64,000 nucleotides of DNA from Methanomethylovorans sp041447285. Lineage in GTDB: Archaea > Halobacteriota > Methanosarcinia > Methanosarcinales > Methanosarcinaceae. Position numbers and translations under genes: made by a program. Every line of letters starts with the position of its first letter. Within the stretch, counting starts at the first letter, position 1. Shown piece by piece: positions 16,316 to 24,912 of this stretch. The notes below the pieces were generated by a model. That model did no database searches and was not told the DNA's origin. It saw only the letters and a program-made list of their open reading frames with translations. The stretch spans positions 1-64,000 of the forward strand of contig NZ_JBGMEB010000010.1 in the NCBI RefSeq assembly GCF_041447285.1. Reading direction: 5' to 3'.

Positions 16316-17629
16316 TCCCGATTGGTATAGTTCTTGTCGGAGAATACATGGGGTGGAACTTCACAGTTGCAAAAGGAGGTATACTTGGTTCTCTCTTTGC
16401 ACTACTTGTTGCTGGTACAATGTATGTTATGGTTTCATTGTGTGCCAGCGAGCTTGGAGCTGCCACGAAGCTGGCAGGAGGACCCTATGACTGGGCAAGA
16501 TTGTTCGTAGGACCTGGTGCTGCTGCCATAGTCGGCCTTGCAGTATACATGGAATATATAGCTCTGGAAGCCGCCGACTCAATTGTTGTAGCATCTATAG
16601 CCCAATCGATCTTCCCGGAGATACAGATTACCAGTTACATTGCTTGTGATATCAATTCTTACATTTATCAACTATCGCGGAGTTGTGGCCGCACTTACTC
16701 TTAACTTTGCGCTAACCATGACAGCTTTCATAGCTATAATCGTGTTCTTCTTTGCCAATATCCCAGGAATAGGAAGCATACCATGGAATCCTGCAGAGCT
16801 GATAGCAGGAGCGATGCCCAACGGAATTGTGGGAATATTCGCTGCATTGCAGTTCGGTCCATGGTTCTATCTGGGAATCGAAGGTGCAGCAATGTGCGCA
16901 GAAGAATGTAAGCATCCCTCAAGGGCGGTTCCTCTGGGACAACAGGCTGGTATGATCACCCTGCTTATTGCAGCAGGCATGACGCTATATCTATGTGCTG
17001 GCCTTATACCCGCATCAGTACTTGGTGTATCTGTATATCCTCTTTATGAAGCAGCAACGTCAAGCGGTATATACTTCTTGGTAGTGTTCTTGGCTATAGG
17101 TACGCTGTTCACCTGCCTTGCCAGTGCAAACGGCTGCGTGTGCGACTCTTCAAGGTCTTGGTTTGCATTGTCCAGGGACCATTTCCTGACAAACTGGTTT
17201 GCAGCTGTGCACCCGAGATATTACACTCCTTACAGAGCAGTAATATTTACGATGCCTATTGCTATAGCTTTTGCATTCAGTGGTTTCCTAGATCAGGTTA
17301 TAACTTTCTCAATTACATCAGGAATGGTGGCCTATGTGATGATCCCATTTTCCCTGATAAGATTCAGAAAAATGTTCCCTGAGCATTCAAGCAAGGTACG
17401 TCCGTTTATAGGACCACTGCAGCCATGGATAGCTTATTTTACCATATTCCTGGCAGTAGTGATCCTGTCAACGCTTAATTGGGGATACCGTTACAACCTG
17501 ATCTTTGGGTTGGTGTTCTACATAGTAGCGTACTTCTACTTCAACTGGAGGTACAAGAGCATAGAGAGTGAGCATGACTGGGAACGCGATATGGGATGGC
17601 CAAAACCGGTACTTAATGGAAGCAAATAA
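16316..17629 (+). pseudogene. APC-superfamily amino acid/amine permease, 5' truncated and frameshifted
   Basis: Two frames together give most of an APC permease. Frame one (to about 16636) reads PIGIVLVGEYMGWNFTVAKG and ELGAATKLAGGPYDWARLFV. Frame two (from about 16640) resumes with LLVISILTFINYRGVVAALT and runs to 17629 through FGPWFYLGIEGAAMCAEECK, the family helix after TM6. A one-base shift near 16630-16640 separates them. The first roughly 30 residues are missing; instead the frame runs into the antisense of the kinase fragment. The family resembles ethanolamine or methylamine permeases; the substrate is uncertain. Confidence 0.85.
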
Positions 17630-17635
17630 GGTGGG

Positions 17636-17911
17636 ATGAAGTTGGCAAATATCGACAATAACAGATACCACAGCAAATTGCATCAGGATGCTGGTGTCAT
17701 CGTGCTACTGCTAGCACTGCTGTACTTCTCTGAACTATATATGATATACAACATAGTGTCAATAATAGGAGCTAGTGTCACAATACCACCCATTCTTATT
17801 GGACTGTACATACTGTTCATAATCCTGTTGCTGGGAATAGAAACATTGGGATGTGTAGGCGTGTATAAATCCATCAAGAAACACATGTTCGAATTCGAAT
17901 ATTATGATTAA
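17636..17911 (+). CDS. small two-helix membrane protein
   Basis: 91 residues with AAGGTGGG just before ATG 17636. Two hydrophobic helices (about 21-45 and 49-72: IIGASVTIPPILIGLYILFI) are followed by a basic then acidic tail. It lies six bases after the permease remnant and twelve before another small membrane protein, so the three were probably one operon. No family recognised; it may be an accessory to the lost transporter. Confidence 0.7.
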   Translation: MKLANIDNNRYHSKLHQDAGVIVLLLALLYFSELYMIYNIVSIIGASVTIPPILIGLYILFIILLLGIETLGCVGVYKSIKKHMFEFEYYD

Positions 17912-17922
17912 GGAGGTATAAG

Positions 17923-18177
17923 ATGGCAGGAGTAATTCAAGAAGAAGGTGAAAAAGGAGTGTTTATGAGGATCTTTGACATCCTCTTTATCTTCATAGTT
18001 GCTTTTACCTGCGTGGTAACACCGGTAGTTTTGCAGGGAACTGTGCTTGTGGGTTGGGGAGAAAGCGGAGCCATGCAATTTACATGGGATCCAGTGTCCT
18101 ATTTCACATCCCTTGGAGTAATAATAGTGTTCTTTGTGGTTATACTATACCACTCTGTGAAACACTATAAATTCTAA
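17923..18177 (+). CDS. small two-helix membrane protein
   Basis: 84 residues with a strong AAGGAGGT ribosome site. An acidic N-terminus (IQEEGEKG) precedes helix one (IFDILFIFIVAFTCVVTPVV), a short Trp-containing loop and helix two (VSYFTSLGVIIVFFVVILYH), ending in a His/Lys tail. Its operon position after the permease suggests a transporter accessory role by inference. Family not recognised. Confidence 0.7.
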   Translation: MAGVIQEEGEKGVFMRIFDILFIFIVAFTCVVTPVVLQGTVLVGWGESGAMQFTWDPVSYFTSLGVIIVFFVVILYHSVKHYKF

Positions 18178-18234
18178 TGTCGGCTCTGCTGGCATTTAAT
18201 TTACTTTAAATAATTGGAGGAAAAAGGTGATCAA

Positions 18235-18699
18235 ATGGTTGATAAGAAAAAGATCAACAGGGCTGCAGATCCAGCTAATCTCACAGAGCTTGAGCAGAAA
18301 CATGTGCCTTTAATAGAGGCTCCGGAACTGGTGCTCGCTGGACAGCCTTTCACTTTAAAGGTGACAGTTCCACACGTAATGGAACAAGCTCATTACATTG
18401 AATGGATTAAGCTCTCTATGCACGGACGAAAATTAGGAGAGGTGCAACTATCACCATCTGATACAAGTCCTGTTGCAGAGTTCATGGTAACAATTCCTGA
18501 AGAGGTTGTTGCCATGAAGGTGATAGAAGAATGTAATGTTTTTGGAGTCAATATCTGTGGGGAGTGTGGCACAAAATCAGTGCTTACAGATCTAATTGCA
18601 GTAGAAAGTTGCAATGTGCACGGACTCTGGGAAGGCTCCAAACGCATCGAGGTCATGTCAAAAGTACAGGGTGAAGGCAAACCCTGTAAGTGGAAATGA
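18235..18699 (+). CDS. superoxide reductase (desulfoferrodoxin/neelaredoxin family)
   Basis: 154 residues from ATG 18235, chosen for the GGTGATC site. It reduces superoxide to hydrogen peroxide at a His4-Cys iron centre. Candidate ligands are visible: His23 (EQKHVPLIEAP), His47 and His53 (PHVMEQAHYIEWI), Cys126 and His129 (SCNVHGLWEG). The N-terminal desulforedoxin Cys4 domain is absent, so it is the one-iron type. An unusual insert at about 88-118 carries Cys100, Cys108 and Cys111 (ICGECG). It would protect a strict anaerobe from oxygen; the electron donor, often rubredoxin, is not adjacent. Confidence 0.9.
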   Translation: MVDKKKINRAADPANLTELEQKHVPLIEAPELVLAGQPFTLKVTVPHVMEQAHYIEWIKLSMHGRKLGEVQLSPSDTSPVAEFMVTIPEEVVAMKVIEECNVFGVNICGECGTKSVLTDLIAVESCNVHGLWEGSKRIEVMSKVQGEGKPCKWK

Positions 18700-18810
18700 T
18701 GAAAGGGATGCATAAAAACATCCCTTTTGCCTTCCATAAACTTAGAGATTATTGACATTGAATCAGAGATGTATAGGTGATGTAGAATCGATTTAGAAGG
18801 AGAATTGATA

Positions 18811-19011
18811 GTGGTTCTTATAGAATCTTCTGAAATATTAAGTGCTTTAAAAATATTACAAAATTTTTCGGATGAATTTGGATTTGATGAAGCTTCAAAA
18901 GCTTATTTGAGTATCACTAAGTTCATTAAATCAATGGAGAAAGACAAAGAAGATTATTCAAACTATAAACACGAACTTTATGAAGAATTTTCCCTAAAGG
19001 TAAGTGGTTGA
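18811..19011 (+). CDS. small hypothetical helical protein
   Basis: 66 residues from GTG 18811, selected because GGAG sits 8 bases upstream; the TTG at 18805 would be too close. The product is mostly helical and acidic (SDEFGFDEASKAYLSITKFI, then KDKEDYSNYKHELYEEFSLK). No motif recognised. It ends before the convergent cysteine hydrolase gene. Confidence 0.55.
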   Translation: MVLIESSEILSALKILQNFSDEFGFDEASKAYLSITKFIKSMEKDKEDYSNYKHELYEEFSLKVSG

Positions 19012-19104
19012 AACAATTTTTAATATCTACAACCCTATTTTTGTTTCAGCCACGTTCAGGCACTATTTTGATAGGCTATTTCCACAGGGAGTTTCAAATT
19101 ACTT

Positions 19105-19671
19105 TTATATACCAATTCCTGCCTGTGTTGGGACTATTTCCACTCCCAATATATCAGCCATATGTTTTAGCATTGCATTGTTGACATCTTCTGCATTGTG
19201 ATCAGGAGCATCAAATGTTTCCACGCAATCCTTAGGAACAATAACTTCGTATTCCAGTTCCCTAAGGGCAGCAACCGTATAGAGGATGCAAATATCTGTA
19301 CACACTCCGACTATTATAATCCTGTCAGGTTTAATTCTTGCAAGAGATTCTTTTAAGCGATTGCCTAAAAGGGCATTAAACTTGGTTTTTGGAACATAGT
19401 TATTGTTAGGTGCCATCAGAAAGCGCCTTAGTTGTGGAACAACTTCCACTTCTTCAGTGCCTGCTATGCAATGTTTTGGAAATCTCTTGAATTCAGGATC
19501 ATCTTCCTGGTGATTATCGCACACAAAAATAATCTCTCCATCTCGTTTTTTCTGAACCCTTTCCATCAGATCTTCAATATTTGGTATGATGTTTTTCATT
19601 CGAGGATTCTGCATATTTCCTTTATCACAGAATCCCCTTACAGTATCTATAGATAATACAAGGGTTAGCAT
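19105..19671 (-). CDS. cysteine hydrolase (isochorismatase/nicotinamidase superfamily)
   Basis: 188 residues with the superfamily triad: Asp9 (LVLSIDTVRGF), Lys95/97 (YVPKTKFNA) and Cys128 (VGVCTDICILYT). These enzymes hydrolyse nicotinamide, isochorismate or related amides. The DNHQEDDPEFKRFPKHC segment recalls the nicotinamidase metal/substrate loop (D-x-H...H), so a nicotinamidase-like role in NAD salvage is plausible but not proven. It is transcribed alone. A second, more distant paralogue is at 59413-59973. Confidence 0.85.
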   Translation of the reverse strand: MLTLVLSIDTVRGFCDKGNMQNPRMKNIIPNIEDLMERVQKKRDGEIIFVCDNHQEDDPEFKRFPKHCIAGTEEVEVVPQLRRFLMAPNNNYVPKTKFNALLGNRLKESLARIKPDRIIIVGVCTDICILYTVAALRELEYEVIVPKDCVETFDAPDHNAEDVNNAMLKHMADILGVEIVPTQAGIGI

Positions 19672-20262
19672 AATATTTCTCCTTACTATAATTATATTTA
19701 TGGTATTTCCAGGACTTCAGAAAAAAGAGTTTCAGGGTATTTTTCCATACTTTTGGGCTGTTCTGAATTGTCCAAGATTTTTGTCATCTGTAGCCAGCCT
19801 TGCTCTCCTTCGGTTACACATGTTTCGAATTTGTAACTAGCGGTGTTACTATTCGATCTATTGGAGGCCATCAAATTAACTCAGTAGAAAACTAATTGAA
19901 ATCACTATCGCTATGTGTTATTATATTTCCATTTTCAGTTATAATTATGTTTATATGTCATGTATAATACAAAAATTATCTCTTGCTTCTCTCAAAACTG
20001 AGCTAATAGTGGATAATATAGAAGAATATAGGGTAAATTTAAGTTTGATTCCTTAACTTAAGGTTGAAATATATTTATAATACGTTTTGGAGGAAAGTAT
20101 ATATCGCTTTAAGAAAATGGCATAAAAATTAAAGGAAAAAATAGGGGTTGAATTGCGATTTGGTCATTTCTGATATATATGAAATTAATGTGATCTATAT
20201 TGTCAGATATGAACATTAAGATATAACAAAAATTCTTTTTAACCTATAATGTTGGTTTTAAA
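19672..20262. other. intergenic region with a fic-like palindrome and promoter
   Basis: Nearly 600 bp without a convincing gene. Its notable contents are a palindrome and TATA box around 20051-20080, listed separately. The remainder is AT-rich, with no repeat or RNA that I can identify. Confidence 0.5.
20051..20080 (+). promoter_or_regulatory. perfect palindrome CCTTAACTTAAGG next to TATA box
   Basis: CCTTAA-C-TTAAGG at 20051-20063 is a perfect 6+1+6 dyad. It is followed at once by ATATATTTATAA (20069-20080), a good archaeal TATA element. The CCTTAACTTAA core is the same as in the operator units before fic (9455-9465). It may control the surface protein gene at 20263, whose leader would then be about 150 bp. 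Confidence 0.5.
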
Positions 20263-22602
20263 ATGAGACTAAATTTAACTAGATTAATCTGTGTATTTAT
20301 TGTATTACCAGCTTTCTTTTTAATGATAACTGGTATTAGTTCAGCAATTCCACATTTTGCACCAATAGGTGGTCATCAATCTGTAAGGGAAAATGAACTA
20401 TTGATTATTCCTCTCTCTGCAACAGATGATGACGTTAACGCTATAATATCATACTCAGCGGTAAATGTTCCAGAAGGAGCAACATTTGATCCAAATACAC
20501 ACACATTCAGCTGGACGCCAACTGCTGGTAGTGCAGGTGATTATTATGTTACATTCCTTGCAGTGTATAATAATTTACAGGATTCTGAAACTGTAAGGAT
20601 CACTGTCATTGCAGTGAACAAAAATGATCTGATGGCTGGTATTGATTCTGCCAATATTAAAATAGCAAGTACTGTTACCGGAATTGAACTAGGCCAGTAT
20701 CCACAAACAGCAACAGATACATTCAGGGCAGCAATTACAACAGCACAGGCAGTTGTTGATAATGCAGGGGCAACACAGGCACAGGTTGATCAGGTCCTGA
20801 GTGACCTAAAAGCAGCTGAAATGACTTTCGATGCTGCAAAAATAACATTTATAGATAAAAGTGCATTAACAACAGCTATTGCTACTTACAATACAAAAGT
20901 GGCAGTTGCAGTGCCTGGAGTTGGAGTAGGCCAGTATCCACAAACAGCAATAGATGCTTTTATAACAGCAATTGTAACAGCACAGGCAGTTGTTGATAAC
21001 ACAGGGGCAATGCAAGCAGAAGTAAATCAGGCTGTCACAGCTCTTAAAGCAGCTGAAGTAGTTTTTGATGCTGCCAGACAATCTCTCCCTGCTTCTGTTA
21101 CTAACCTGAAACAAACTTCTGTTGGAACAAGTTGGATTACGTGGGGATGGACAAACCCAAAAGATGCTGATTTCAGTCATGTGATGATCTTTATAGATGA
21201 AGTATTTATTGCAAATACATCCAATAATTATTACAATGCAACAGGCCTTGCTGAAAACACTTTGTATACAATAGGTGTCAAAACTGTGGATACAGCAGGA
21301 AATATCAATCATGCAACAATAAGCAGTCAAGCAACAACTAAAATCATAGACAGAACACCTCCGGGATCTGTAATGAATATCCAAGAAACCAGTGTAGGTG
21401 CAAGTTGGATATATTGGACCTGGACAAAACCAGTAGATAACGATTTCAGCTATGTGAGAATTTATATAGATGGCATATTCGTCACAACCACTTCCAACAA
21501 CTATTATAATGCAACAGGACTTAGTGATGGAACAGAGCATACCATAAGTACGGAAACAGTAGACAATTCAGGAAATATTAATACTGGACAGGTAAGTGAT
21601 TCATCTACTACACTAAAGCTACCTGAAATTTTTAATGTCAATGGAAAGGGTGTTAAGTCGAGTTCGATCACATTAGAGTGGGATGCTTCTGAAGATACTG
21701 CAATGGTACAGATAAGCTATAATGGTACATTCCTTGCCAATGTAACTGAATCAACATACACTCATCGTGATCTGAACAGATCTGCAACTTATAATTACAC
21801 TCTGATCCCATACAGTGAAAATGGATTGAAAGGAGAAGCAGTAAATATTATCCTCACAACATCTTCTTCCTCTTCTTCCGTTAGTAGTAAAGGAGAAAGT
21901 AGCGGAGGAAGCAGTGGTCAAAAGAGTAGCAGTAGTGGTGGAGGAGGCGGTGCTGCAGGTAGTGTTGAGGACTTTGAAAATGTAGTATTGAAAGATCTTG
22001 ATAGTGAATACCTTAGAATAAATACTAATGTAACCTATGAATTCTCAAAGGAAGGTAATCCAATTCAATCCGTTAGTTTCTATTCCCTCAAGAACTCAGG
22101 AGAAATTGCATCTACAATTGAAGTGTTGAACAACAGTTCAAAGCTTGTGAACAGCACTCCTGAAGGGAGTGTGTACAAATACGTTAACATTTGGGTAGGT
22201 AAAAATGGCTTTGTCACATCTGATAACATAAAGGAACCCAGGATTATGTTCCAGGTAAACAATTCATGGATCCAGGAAATGGGGGTAAACCTCGAAGATA
22301 TAAAAATGCAGAGATATAATGGAACTGCATGGCAAGTGCTGCCCACTGTCTTGAAAAACAACACAAAGAATTATGCGATATTTGAGGCTCAAACTCAAGG
22401 ATTTTCTCCGTTCGTCATTACAGCTGGAAAGACTTTAGCCTCTCCTATTGAAGAGAATACTGTAGAAAATAGTATAGATGCAGAAGATATCGCACAAAAG
22501 AACAAAATAACTGAACTAATAATTTGGTCAATCGTTTTTACCGTCTTATTTGTAGGTATATTTGGAGTTGGATCTGAATATGTCAAGTGGCTGAAAAAGT
22601 GA
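20263..22602 (+). CDS. cell-surface protein with He_PIG, FIVAR-like, FN3 and PGF-pre-PGF domains
   Basis: 779 residues. Layout: signal peptide (1-28); a cadherin/He_PIG-like Ig domain (about 31-112, PEGATFDPNTHTFSWTPTAG); two FIVAR-like helical repeats of about 78 residues, each with GQYPQTA...A(V)VDN; three fibronectin-III-like domains (about 281-540), the first two close duplicates sharing TSNNYYNATGL; a Ser/Gly linker; a PGF-pre-PGF domain (about 570-725, ending FSPFVITAGK); and a C-terminal transmembrane helix followed by KWLKK. Exported and membrane-anchored, it is likely an adhesin or S-layer-associated protein. Unlike many relatives it has no terminal PGF motif. Many NxS/T sites suit N-glycosylation. 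Confidence 0.88.
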   Translation: MRLNLTRLICVFIVLPAFFLMITGISSAIPHFAPIGGHQSVRENELLIIPLSATDDDVNAIISYSAVNVPEGATFDPNTHTFSWTPTAGSAGDYYVTFLAVYNNLQDSETVRITVIAVNKNDLMAGIDSANIKIASTVTGIELGQYPQTATDTFRAAITTAQAVVDNAGATQAQVDQVLSDLKAAEMTFDAAKITFIDKSALTTAIATYNTKVAVAVPGVGVGQYPQTAIDAFITAIVTAQAVVDNTGAMQAEVNQAVTALKAAEVVFDAARQSLPASVTNLKQTSVGTSWITWGWTNPKDADFSHVMIFIDEVFIANTSNNYYNATGLAENTLYTIGVKTVDTAGNINHATISSQATTKIIDRTPPGSVMNIQETSVGASWIYWTWTKPVDNDFSYVRIYIDGIFVTTTSNNYYNATGLSDGTEHTISTETVDNSGNINTGQVSDSSTTLKLPEIFNVNGKGVKSSSITLEWDASEDTAMVQISYNGTFLANVTESTYTHRDLNRSATYNYTLIPYSENGLKGEAVNIILTTSSSSSSVSSKGESSGGSSGQKSSSSGGGGGAAGSVEDFENVVLKDLDSEYLRINTNVTYEFSKEGNPIQSVSFYSLKNSGEIASTIEVLNNSSKLVNSTPEGSVYKYVNIWVGKNGFVTSDNIKEPRIMFQVNNSWIQEMGVNLEDIKMQRYNGTAWQVLPTVLKNNTKNYAIFEAQTQGFSPFVITAGKTLASPIEENTVENSIDAEDIAQKNKITELIIWSIVFTVLFVGIFGVGSEYVKWLKK

Positions 22603-22638
22603 AGTGCTTTCTAGTGTGAAAAGCTGTATAGAAAGTTT

Positions 22639-22672
22639 TCAAATGGTCACAGTGTAACTGTAGGCCATTTGA
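22639..22672 (+). terminator. stem-loop after surface protein gene
   Basis: TCAAATGG (22639-22646) pairs with CCATTTGA (22665-22672), and inside the loop ACAGT-GTA-ACTGT forms a second stem. The nested hairpin lies 37 bases after the stop codon and could end transcription or stabilise the mRNA 3' end. Confidence 0.5.
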
Positions 22673-22997
22673 ATGAACTTAGTTAGCACAAAAATTTTAT
22701 AAAGGCGCATCTGTATCGCCTTTTCCTTAGAATAGATTCTATATTTTGTTTATTATTACCGAACAATAAAATATAACAAAAGATAGTACATGTTATCGCA
22801 CATTCTATCATTCCATCTATTTTATTATATAAACCTTTATGAATAATGAATGCTATACTAAGTGCAGCGCAAAATTTAAGAAAAATGTATCAGTAGATAT
22901 ACAACAGCAATTCTACTTTCATTTCTGAATATTTAAGACCATGAGGTTTTCAATACAGTTCAAGTTGTTTATTCATCAGATTCATGGAGATTAACAT
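22673..22997. promoter_or_regulatory. gyrB upstream region
   Basis: About 325 bp with no gene. TTATATAAA at about 22824-22833 is a good archaeal TATA box, which would give the gyrase transcript a leader of roughly 140 bases. Other AT runs are present, but no clear operator. Confidence 0.45.
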
Positions 22998-24902
22998 ATG
23001 GGCGAGAAAGATGTTTATGATGCCACGCATATCCAGGTGCTTGAGGGCCTGGAAGCTGTGCGCAAACGTCCTAGCATGTATATAGGTAGTGTTGACAGCA
23101 GGGGTTTGCACCATCTTGTATATGAAGTAGTGGATAACAGTATCGATGAAGCACTTGCAGGGTTCTGTTCTCAGATTGATGTTACTATCAACACAGACGG
23201 TTCTGTAACAGTACAGGACAATGGAAGAGGTATACCTGTAGACAACCACCCCAAGTACAATAAGTCCGCTCTTGAAGTAGTAATGACTATACTGCATGCC
23301 GGTGGTAAGTTCGATAAAAGTTCGTACAAGGTTTCCGGTGGTCTGCACGGTGTGGGTGTTTCAGTGGTAAACGCCTTATCAGAATGGACGGATGTCTATG
23401 TAAAACGTGACGGAAATCTGTATTATCAACGTTATGAAAGAGGTATACCAACTGGTACTGTGCAGGTAGTTGGACAAACAGAAGGTTCTGGTACAACAGT
23501 AACTTTCAAGCCTGATGCATCGATATTGGAGACCATTGTTTTCAATTATGAGACTCTCATAAGCCGTTTGAGGGAACTTGCATTCCTCAATAAAGGGGTC
23601 AAGATCACTATAGCTGACAAAAGAGCGCATGAAGAAGAAAAAGATGTGTTCCAGTACGAAGGAGGCATCATTTCCTTTGTCGAACACCTCAACCAGAAGC
23701 GCAATGTGCTCCATAAGGACGTTATATACTTCGAAAGGGAAAAAGAAGGAACTATTGTAGAGATCTCTATGCAGTACACTGACAGTTATAATGAGTCAGT
23801 GTATTCCTTTGCGAATAACATAAACACGCATGAAGGCGGTACTCATCTTGTGGGCTTCAAGGCAGCGCTTACGAGGGTTGCCAATGATTACATCAAGAAG
23901 AACAATCTTGCCAAAGGCGAAGATAAGCTCTCTGGTGAGGATATCAGGGAAGGTTTGACAGCGATCATCAATGTTAAACTTACTGATCCTCAGTTTGAAG
24001 GCCAGACCAAGACCAAGCTTGGAAACAGTGATGTTAAAGGTATTGTTGAATCTATGGTCTCTGAAGGGCTTGCTGAGTTCATGGAGGAAAATCCAAAGAT
24101 TGCAAATGTGATCCTCCAGAAAGCACTGGATGCCCAGCGTGCAAGGGAGGCAGCTAAAAAGGCGAGGGAACTTACCCGACGTAAGAATGCTCTTGATATA
24201 AGCACCCTTCCAGGTAAACTTGCAGACTGTTCTGAAAAAGACCCATCACAATGTGAATTGTATCTAGTGGAGGGAGATTCTGCAGGAGGCTCTGCCAAGC
24301 AGGGTCGTGACCGGCGTTTCCAGGCAATATTGCCGTTCCGTGGTAAGATCCTTAACGTGGAAAAATCAAGGCTCTCCAAGATACTCAAGAACAATGAGGT
24401 TTTGTCCCTTATAACTGCCATGGGAACCGGAATAGGGGATGATTACGATATAAGCAGGGCTCGGTATCACAGAGTCATTATTATGACTGATGCTGATGTG
24501 GACGGTGCTCATATAAGAACTCTTATACTTACGTTGTTCTTCAGATATATGCGTCCGCTGATCGATGAAGGATATGTCTACATAGCCCAACCTCCTCTCT
24601 ATCGTATCAAAAAAGGTCAGGCAGAACACTATGTTTATTCTGACAGGGAACTCAATGCCAAACTTAAGGAAACAGGAGATAAAGGCGTCAATATCCAGCG
24701 TTACAAGGGTCTTGGAGAAATGAATCCCGGGCAGTTGTGGGAAACTACAATGAATCCCGAAACCAGGACCATACTGCAGGTCACTTTGGAGGATGCAGTT
24801 GCTGCTGATGAAATGTTCTCTGTACTAATGGGTGATGAGGTAGAACCTCGTAAGAACTTCATTATGAAAAATGCCAAACAGGTCACTAACCTGGATATCT
24901 GA
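22998..24902 (+). CDS. gyrB: DNA gyrase subunit B
   Basis: 634 residues, the short bacterial-type GyrB. The GHKL ATPase domain has DNSIDEALAG, DNGRGIP and GGLHGVGVSVVNALS. The transducer follows at about 220-390. The TOPRIM domain shows YLVEGDSAGGSAKQGRDRRF and MTDADVDGAHIRTL, supplying the Glu and DxD metal ligands. The tail is RYKGLGEMNPGQLWETTMNP. It uses ATP to introduce negative supercoils with GyrA, encoded ten bases downstream. Gyrase is a bacterial import into euryarchaea, now essential in those that have it. I see no inserts or losses. Confidence 0.97.
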   Translation: MGEKDVYDATHIQVLEGLEAVRKRPSMYIGSVDSRGLHHLVYEVVDNSIDEALAGFCSQIDVTINTDGSVTVQDNGRGIPVDNHPKYNKSALEVVMTILHAGGKFDKSSYKVSGGLHGVGVSVVNALSEWTDVYVKRDGNLYYQRYERGIPTGTVQVVGQTEGSGTTVTFKPDASILETIVFNYETLISRLRELAFLNKGVKITIADKRAHEEEKDVFQYEGGIISFVEHLNQKRNVLHKDVIYFEREKEGTIVEISMQYTDSYNESVYSFANNINTHEGGTHLVGFKAALTRVANDYIKKNNLAKGEDKLSGEDIREGLTAIINVKLTDPQFEGQTKTKLGNSDVKGIVESMVSEGLAEFMEENPKIANVILQKALDAQRAREAAKKARELTRRKNALDISTLPGKLADCSEKDPSQCELYLVEGDSAGGSAKQGRDRRFQAILPFRGKILNVEKSRLSKILKNNEVLSLITAMGTGIGDDYDISRARYHRVIIMTDADVDGAHIRTLILTLFFRYMRPLIDEGYVYIAQPPLYRIKKGQAEHYVYSDRELNAKLKETGDKGVNIQRYKGLGEMNPGQLWETTMNPETRTILQVTLEDAVAADEMFSVLMGDEVEPRKNFIMKNAKQVTNLDI

Positions 24903-24912
24903 GGTGTGGTAG

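Noticed and set aside
20866..21540. Minus-strand 224-residue Cys-rich frame
   Set aside because: Antisense of repeated FN3 and FIVAR-like coding units; the Cys pattern comes from the complement of common codons.
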